DNA of 64,000 nucleotides, from positions 21,240-85,239 of the forward strand of contig JBBIKG010000011.1 of assembly GCA_037445555.1 (NCBI GenBank), written 5' to 3'. The notes below the pieces were generated by a model. The model saw only the letters and a program-made list of their open reading frames with translations. It did no database searches and was not told where the DNA came from. Shown here in pieces: positions 61,818-64,000 of the stretch (positions are counted from its first letter, which is position 1; each line of letters opens with the position of its first letter). A program made the translations under genes and the position numbers. The stretch is from JAAYJT01 sp037445555 (GTDB lineage: Bacteria; Bacteroidota; Bacteroidia; Bacteroidales; JAAYJT01).

Positions 61818-62423
61818 ATGAAAAAATCAATCCTTTCACTCACTCTCCTCCTGGCCGGCTTGTTTGCTGCTCAGGCACAGACCGGCTACAAGATCGGCGA
61901 TAAAGTAGCCGATTTTAAACTTAAGAATGTTGACGGAAAAATGGTCTCCATGTCCGATTTTCGGCAAGCCAAAGGTTTCGTGGTCATCTTCACCTGCAAC
62001 CACTGTCCCTACGCAGTGGCGTACGAAGACCGCATCATTGCTCTCGATAAAAAATACAAGACTCTTGGCTATCCTGTTATTGCCATAAATCCCAATGATC
62101 CCGAAGCGGTACCCGCCGACTCATATGATAAAATGAAAGAACGTGCAACCGAGAAAGGTTTCACCTTCCCCTATTTGTTTGATGACGGACAAAAGGTTTA
62201 CCCGGTATGGGGCGCTACACGCACTCCGCATGTGTTTGTTGTGCAAAAGCAAAGCAAGGACCTTGTGGTAAAATACATCGGAACCCTTGATAATAACTGG
62301 CAGGAGCCCGAATCTGTCACTCAGACCTATCTGGCCGATGCCATTGATGCTCTGATTTCGGGTAAAACTCCCAATCCCGAAACAACCAAAGCTGTAGGCT
62401 GCACCATTAAGGTGAAGAAATAA
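61818..62423 (+). CDS. Thioredoxin-fold redoxin (AhpC/TSA-like), exported
   Basis: A 201-aa protein with a signal peptide (ILSLTLLLAGLFAAQAQ) and an AhpC/TSA-type domain: GDKVADFKLKNVDGKMVSMS, then FTCNHCPYAVAYEDRI with a CxxC pair, and GATRTPHVFVV as the cis-Pro loop. The CNHCPYA form belongs to a group of exported thiol redox proteins seen widely in Bacteroidota and Planctomycetes; the electron partner is unknown. It closes a run of amidohydrolase, TlpA-like protein and redoxin, followed by tRNA-Arg. Confidence 0.9.
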   Translation: MKKSILSLTLLLAGLFAAQAQTGYKIGDKVADFKLKNVDGKMVSMSDFRQAKGFVVIFTCNHCPYAVAYEDRIIALDKKYKTLGYPVIAINPNDPEAVPADSYDKMKERATEKGFTFPYLFDDGQKVYPVWGATRTPHVFVVQKQSKDLVVKYIGTLDNNWQEPESVTQTYLADAIDALISGKTPNPETTKAVGCTIKVKK

Positions 62424-62474
62424 GTGCCGGCGCAAAAAATTCTTACTGACAGGTTCAGATAAGCGAATATTTAT

Positions 62475-62482
62475 TAATTTTG
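62475..62482 (+). promoter_or_regulatory. -7 promoter element of tRNA-Arg
   Basis: TAATTTTG matches TAnnTTTG and ends 11 bp before the tRNA, the same arrangement as at tRNA-His. Confidence 0.6.
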
Positions 62483-62493
62483 CAGCCTCATAG

Positions 62494-62567
62494 GGCTCCG
62501 TAGCTCAACTGAATAGAGCATCTGACTACGGATCAGAAGGTTAAAGGTTTGAATCCTTTCGGAGTCA
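62494..62567 (+). tRNA. tRNA-Arg (anticodon ACG)
   Basis: Acceptor GGCTCCG (62494-62500) pairs with CGGAGTC (62560-62566) with one G-T pair, and discriminator A is at 62567. D-arm GCTC/GAGC; anticodon stem TCTGA/TCAGA with loop CTACGGA and anticodon ACG at 62528-62530; T-arm AAAGG TTTGAAT CCTTT. CCA is not encoded. The anticodon adenosine would be deaminated to inosine to read CGN codons. It marks the border between the housekeeping region and the region that leads to the CRISPR array. Confidence 0.96.
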
Positions 62568-62577
62568 CTGAAGCATT

Positions 62578-62606
62578 AAGCCACCTGCGGGCGGCTTTTT
62601 TATTTT
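62578..62606 (+). terminator. Terminator of tRNA-Arg
   Basis: AAGCC (62578-62582) pairs with GGCTT (62593-62597), with additional C/G pairing possible inside the loop. A T-rich run follows to 62606. It lies 10 bp after the tRNA. Confidence 0.65.
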
Positions 62607-63031
62607 CTGTATTCAAACTGTTGCTACCGGGTTAGGGATTGATTTTAGAAGAATTGGCAGAGATAAACCTTCATCTTATTTATCTTTTGATTTCTCTAAT
62701 TTAATTGGCAATAGCCAGGGAGGTGATTTGCTGCGCCGGAAGTGCTGCGCTGACCACCTACCTATAGAACTGACAGTTTTTTGCTGACGCAAAAAAGTGG
62801 CGACGAGACTCAGGGCAGAGGAAACAGATGTAAAGTAGGGAAATGATTGGCTGTTGTGAATTGATGTTGATGCCTGCGCTCGATTTGGTGTCACGACGCT
62901 CTTCCGATAGTCATCGGGATCGGGCGGGAGATGGTATTTAAGTAAATCGGAACTGAAATACTTTGAGAAGAAGGGCATCAAAAAAAAATAATAAAGGTTG
63001 GCATATTGTCTGATTCATTATGTATAATTAC
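62607..63031. other. Non-coding stretch between tRNA-Arg and the promoter at 63032
   Basis: No credible gene is seen; a 101-codon minus-strand ORF (62676-62981) has no recognisable features. The stretch contains a TTTTTTGC/GCAAAAAA hairpin (62777-62796) and a segment at 62853-62870 matching 16 of 18 bases of the CRISPR repeat. It also holds a 17-nt match to an Illumina adapter (62892-62908) and a CCGAT/ATCGG hairpin (62904-62917) followed by GC-rich text. It looks like decayed or mobile-associated DNA. Confidence 0.5.
62853..62870 (-). other. CRISPR-repeat-like segment; candidate tracrRNA anti-repeat (minus strand) or relic repeat
   Basis: On the plus strand GTTGTGAATTGATGTTGA matches the first 18 bases of the CRISPR repeat at 16 positions, with the first 11 exact and mismatches at positions 12 and 14. 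A minus-strand transcript would therefore pair with the repeat as an 11-bp stem, a small bulge and a 4-bp stem, the shape of a tracrRNA anti-repeat. Downstream on the minus strand is a TTTTTTGC/GCAAAAAA hairpin, but no clear promoter or terminator is visible. It could equally be a stray degenerate repeat. Confidence 0.35.
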
Positions 63032-63062
63032 TTGACATACTTGAAAATAGGTTGTATCTTTA
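63032..63062 (+). promoter_or_regulatory. Promoter of the frameshifted barrel gene
   Basis: TTG (63032-63034), 20-bp spacer, TATCTTTA (63055-63062) match the consensus except for the last base. ATG 63091 lies 28 bp beyond. Confidence 0.5.
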
Positions 63063-63090
63063 GAGGTTCAAACTCTTATACCCAACACCC

Positions 63091-63776
63091 ATGAAAACTT
63101 TTCTTTGTACATTATTAATCGTCCTCTTTTTTGGGCTACAAGCCTGCAAGATTGCCTGGCACAGGATAGATTTTCCGTTGGAGCGAACTATGCCTATGGC
63201 GCCATAAAAGGCCTTTTTGACGGTGAAACCAGCCTGGTTGGAAGTGCCTCCGAATTTTTTCTGCCAAAACTGGATCCTGTGGGCGGATTTGGATTGATTA
63301 TTCTAGGTCACGAAAAGGGCGGCAGATACGGTTTTGAATATACCCGATACTCGTTTCCGGCCACGTATAAGGGGAAAAAAATGGACAATGTTACTGTGAA
63401 CTTTTTCAACATGACAGGTAGATATTTGTTACCGAAAGAGGGAAAGAAATCAGGAACTTTACCGTTCATCCAGGTTTTCCCGTCCTTCGGAATTGAGCTT
63501 GGAATATTCAAAATTCGCGACGGTCATTCGAGTCAAATTGGTATTCATGTTTCCGATGCCCGATACACTTCTATCGGAATTCCGATTGGCGGGGGCATTA
63601 CGATTAACCCAATTCAGCATGTGTCCATTTATGCCTGTATCGATTACAGGATAGCAGTGCTCTCTACCGTTAGGGAGGCAGGTAGCTCTAAAGATCATGA
63701 AACCTTTGATGTGAAGGATCGAGTAGGAGCGGGAGGACTTGAGTATAAGATCGGACTTGCCTTCATTGTGGAATAG
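63091..63776 (+). pseudogene. Exported beta-barrel-like protein gene with an N-terminal frameshift
   Basis: ATG 63091 opens a good signal sequence (MKTFLCTLLIVLFFG) but that frame stops at 63205-63207. The rest of the protein, about 210 residues to 63776, is in the frame one base earlier and has no ATG of its own upstream; it would need TTG 63105, which gives no signal peptide. Adding one base in the T6 run at 63127-63132 would join MKTFLCTLLIVLFF to WATSLQDCLAQDRFSV, an ordinary signal peptide and cleavage site. The body has glycine and aromatic alternation (GGFGLIILGHEKGGRYGFEY) and ends YKIGLAFIVE, as for a small outer-membrane barrel. The break may be real or a sequencing/assembly error at a homopolymer. 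No named family is recognised. Confidence 0.6.
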
Positions 63777-63819
63777 CATATCTTGTTGATCAAAGCCTGA
63801 ATTTTTCATTGAGCAGCGT

Positions 63820-63840
63820 GGTGAGGTGTTTTGGATTGGC
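63820..63840 (+). repeat. Degenerate CRISPR repeat (5' half) outside the array
   Basis: The 21 bases from G63820 to G63840 align to the first 22 bases of the repeat with one deleted C and four mismatches (17 identities). It lies 83 bp before the first intact repeat, close to one repeat-spacer period of 76 bp. The second half of the repeat is no longer recognisable. Degenerate repeats usually mark the leader-distal end of an array. Confidence 0.45.
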
Positions 63841-63902
63841 CGCCCAAGACAGCTGTGGTCATGACCGACCCTCAGCCACTGGCATTCTTGTCGAACCGCC
63901 CA

Positions 63903-64000
63903 GTTGTGAATTGCTTTTGAATTGTATCTTTGATCTACTGAGCACACTATTGGAGGCTCCTTTGTTAGGGTATTCGAAGTTGTGAATTGCTTTTGAATTG
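63903..64000 (+). CRISPR. CRISPR array, type II-C-like repeat, truncated by the window edge
   Basis: A repeat beginning GTTGTGAATTGCTTT at 63903 recurs exactly from 63979 to the window end (22 bases seen). The period is 76 bp, which fits a 46-nt repeat (63903-63948) and a 30-nt spacer (63949-63978). The repeat contains GTATCTTTGA in its middle, as do the 46-48-nt type II-C repeats I recall from Bacteroides and Flavobacterium (GTTGTGATTTGCTTTC... GTATCTTTGA...). The crRNA orientation of these systems is spacer followed by the GTTGTG end, so transcription should run to the right. No cas gene lies in the window; cas9, cas1 and cas2 would have to be to the right. Only two repeats are visible, so the boundary is approximate by a base or two. 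Confidence 0.85.
63904..63932 (+). promoter_or_regulatory. Promoter-like -33/-7 pair inside the CRISPR repeat
   Basis: TTG (63904-63906), an 18-bp spacer and TATCTTTG (63925-63932) match the Bacteroidota -33/-7 consensus inside the repeat itself. A transcript would start about 7 bp later, near 63939, and run into the spacer at 63949. Type II-C arrays of Neisseria are known to carry a promoter in each repeat; here the same is inferred from consensus only. Confidence 0.5.

Noticed and set aside
62720..62733. A further weak CRISPR-repeat-like stretch (GGTGATTTGCTG)
   Set aside because: Only about nine of ten bases match over a very short length, and its distance from the other repeat-like segment (133 bp) is not a repeat-spacer period. 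Chance is a sufficient explanation.
62676..62981. 101-codon minus-strand ORF between tRNA-Arg and the barrel gene
   Set aside because: No recognisable domain, low-quality composition, and it runs through the repeat-like and adapter-like segments. Part of its peptide (PDPDDYRK) is a translation of a GC-rich hairpin.
63105..63776. Barrel protein taken as intact from TTG 63105
   Set aside because: It would lack a signal peptide while a good signal peptide with an ATG and promoter lies in the adjacent frame. A frameshift is the better reading.

Overview
The window looks like a chromosomal segment of a Bacteroidota bacterium, probably Bacteroidales/Marinilabiliales-like and possibly an environmental or metagenome-derived lineage. 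Several signals agree. At many gene starts there is a promoter -7 element matching TAnnTTTG, sometimes with a TTTG/TTG -33 element 18-21 bp upstream. Shine-Dalgarno sequences are mostly absent. Other markers are an Oar-like TonB-dependent receptor, a GH97 glucosidase of the SusB subgroup, a DcaP-like porin, a 1499-aa TamB next to tsaD, an efp-lpxD pair, a heterodimeric M16 peptidase pair, and a long CRISPR repeat of the type II-C kind seen in Bacteroidota. Most of the window is ordinary housekeeping and envelope gene content. The accessory-looking part is the last 1.5 kb, beyond a tRNA-Arg.

Layout. 0-8.2 kb: end of a topoisomerase IV/gyrase A gene, a flavodiiron protein, a lipoprotein, tsaD and tamB head to head. 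8.3-16.1 kb: an AddA/RecB-like helicase-nuclease, an orphan OppC-like permease, tRNA-His with a strong terminator, an S9 peptidase. 16.3-24.3 kb: a secreted PHP phosphoesterase, a lipoprotein, a Na+ symporter/DcaP porin/aminotransferase cluster, a YiiX-type permuted papain-like protein, a LapA-like membrane protein. 24.4-32.8 kb: an operon of NPP-type phosphodiesterase plus active and inactive M16 peptidases, preceded by a large TonB receptor with a long leader and an upstream dyad. 32.8-39.7 kb: NlpC/P60 hydrolase and CPA2 antiporter, divergent from the c-di-AMP phosphodiesterase pgpH, then efp-lpxD closed by a terminator overlapping the lpxD stop codon. 39.8-50.1 kb: polysaccharide genes (wzy, wzz, wzx, three glycosyltransferases) interspersed with murB and an ftsE-like ATPase. 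50.1-56.6 kb: a WbqC-like protein, two thioredoxins (one cytoplasmic, one lipoprotein), a stand-alone IS1595-type zinc-ribbon protein, the histidine-degradation genes hutI and ftcD, an HD hydrolase and ogt. 56.6-62.6 kb: GH97, a DUF6580-like membrane protein, a YtcJ-like amidohydrolase, two thioredoxin-fold proteins, tRNA-Arg.

The right edge holds the most interesting material. A CRISPR array begins at about 63903 and runs off the window, with one full repeat of about 46 nt, one 30-nt spacer and 22 nt of the next repeat. The repeat itself contains a TTG-N18-TATCTTTG arrangement that matches the Bacteroidota promoter consensus. This suggests that each repeat could drive its own crRNA, as known for Neisseria type II-C. 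A degenerate repeat lies just outside the array, and a repeat-like segment that could be a tracrRNA anti-repeat or a relic lies about 1 kb upstream. No cas gene is visible; they would have to lie to the right. Between tRNA-Arg and the array are a frameshifted beta-barrel gene and a 17-nt match to an Illumina adapter, so assembly quality there needs checking.

All assignments come from reading the sequence and remembered family motifs. No database search was run.
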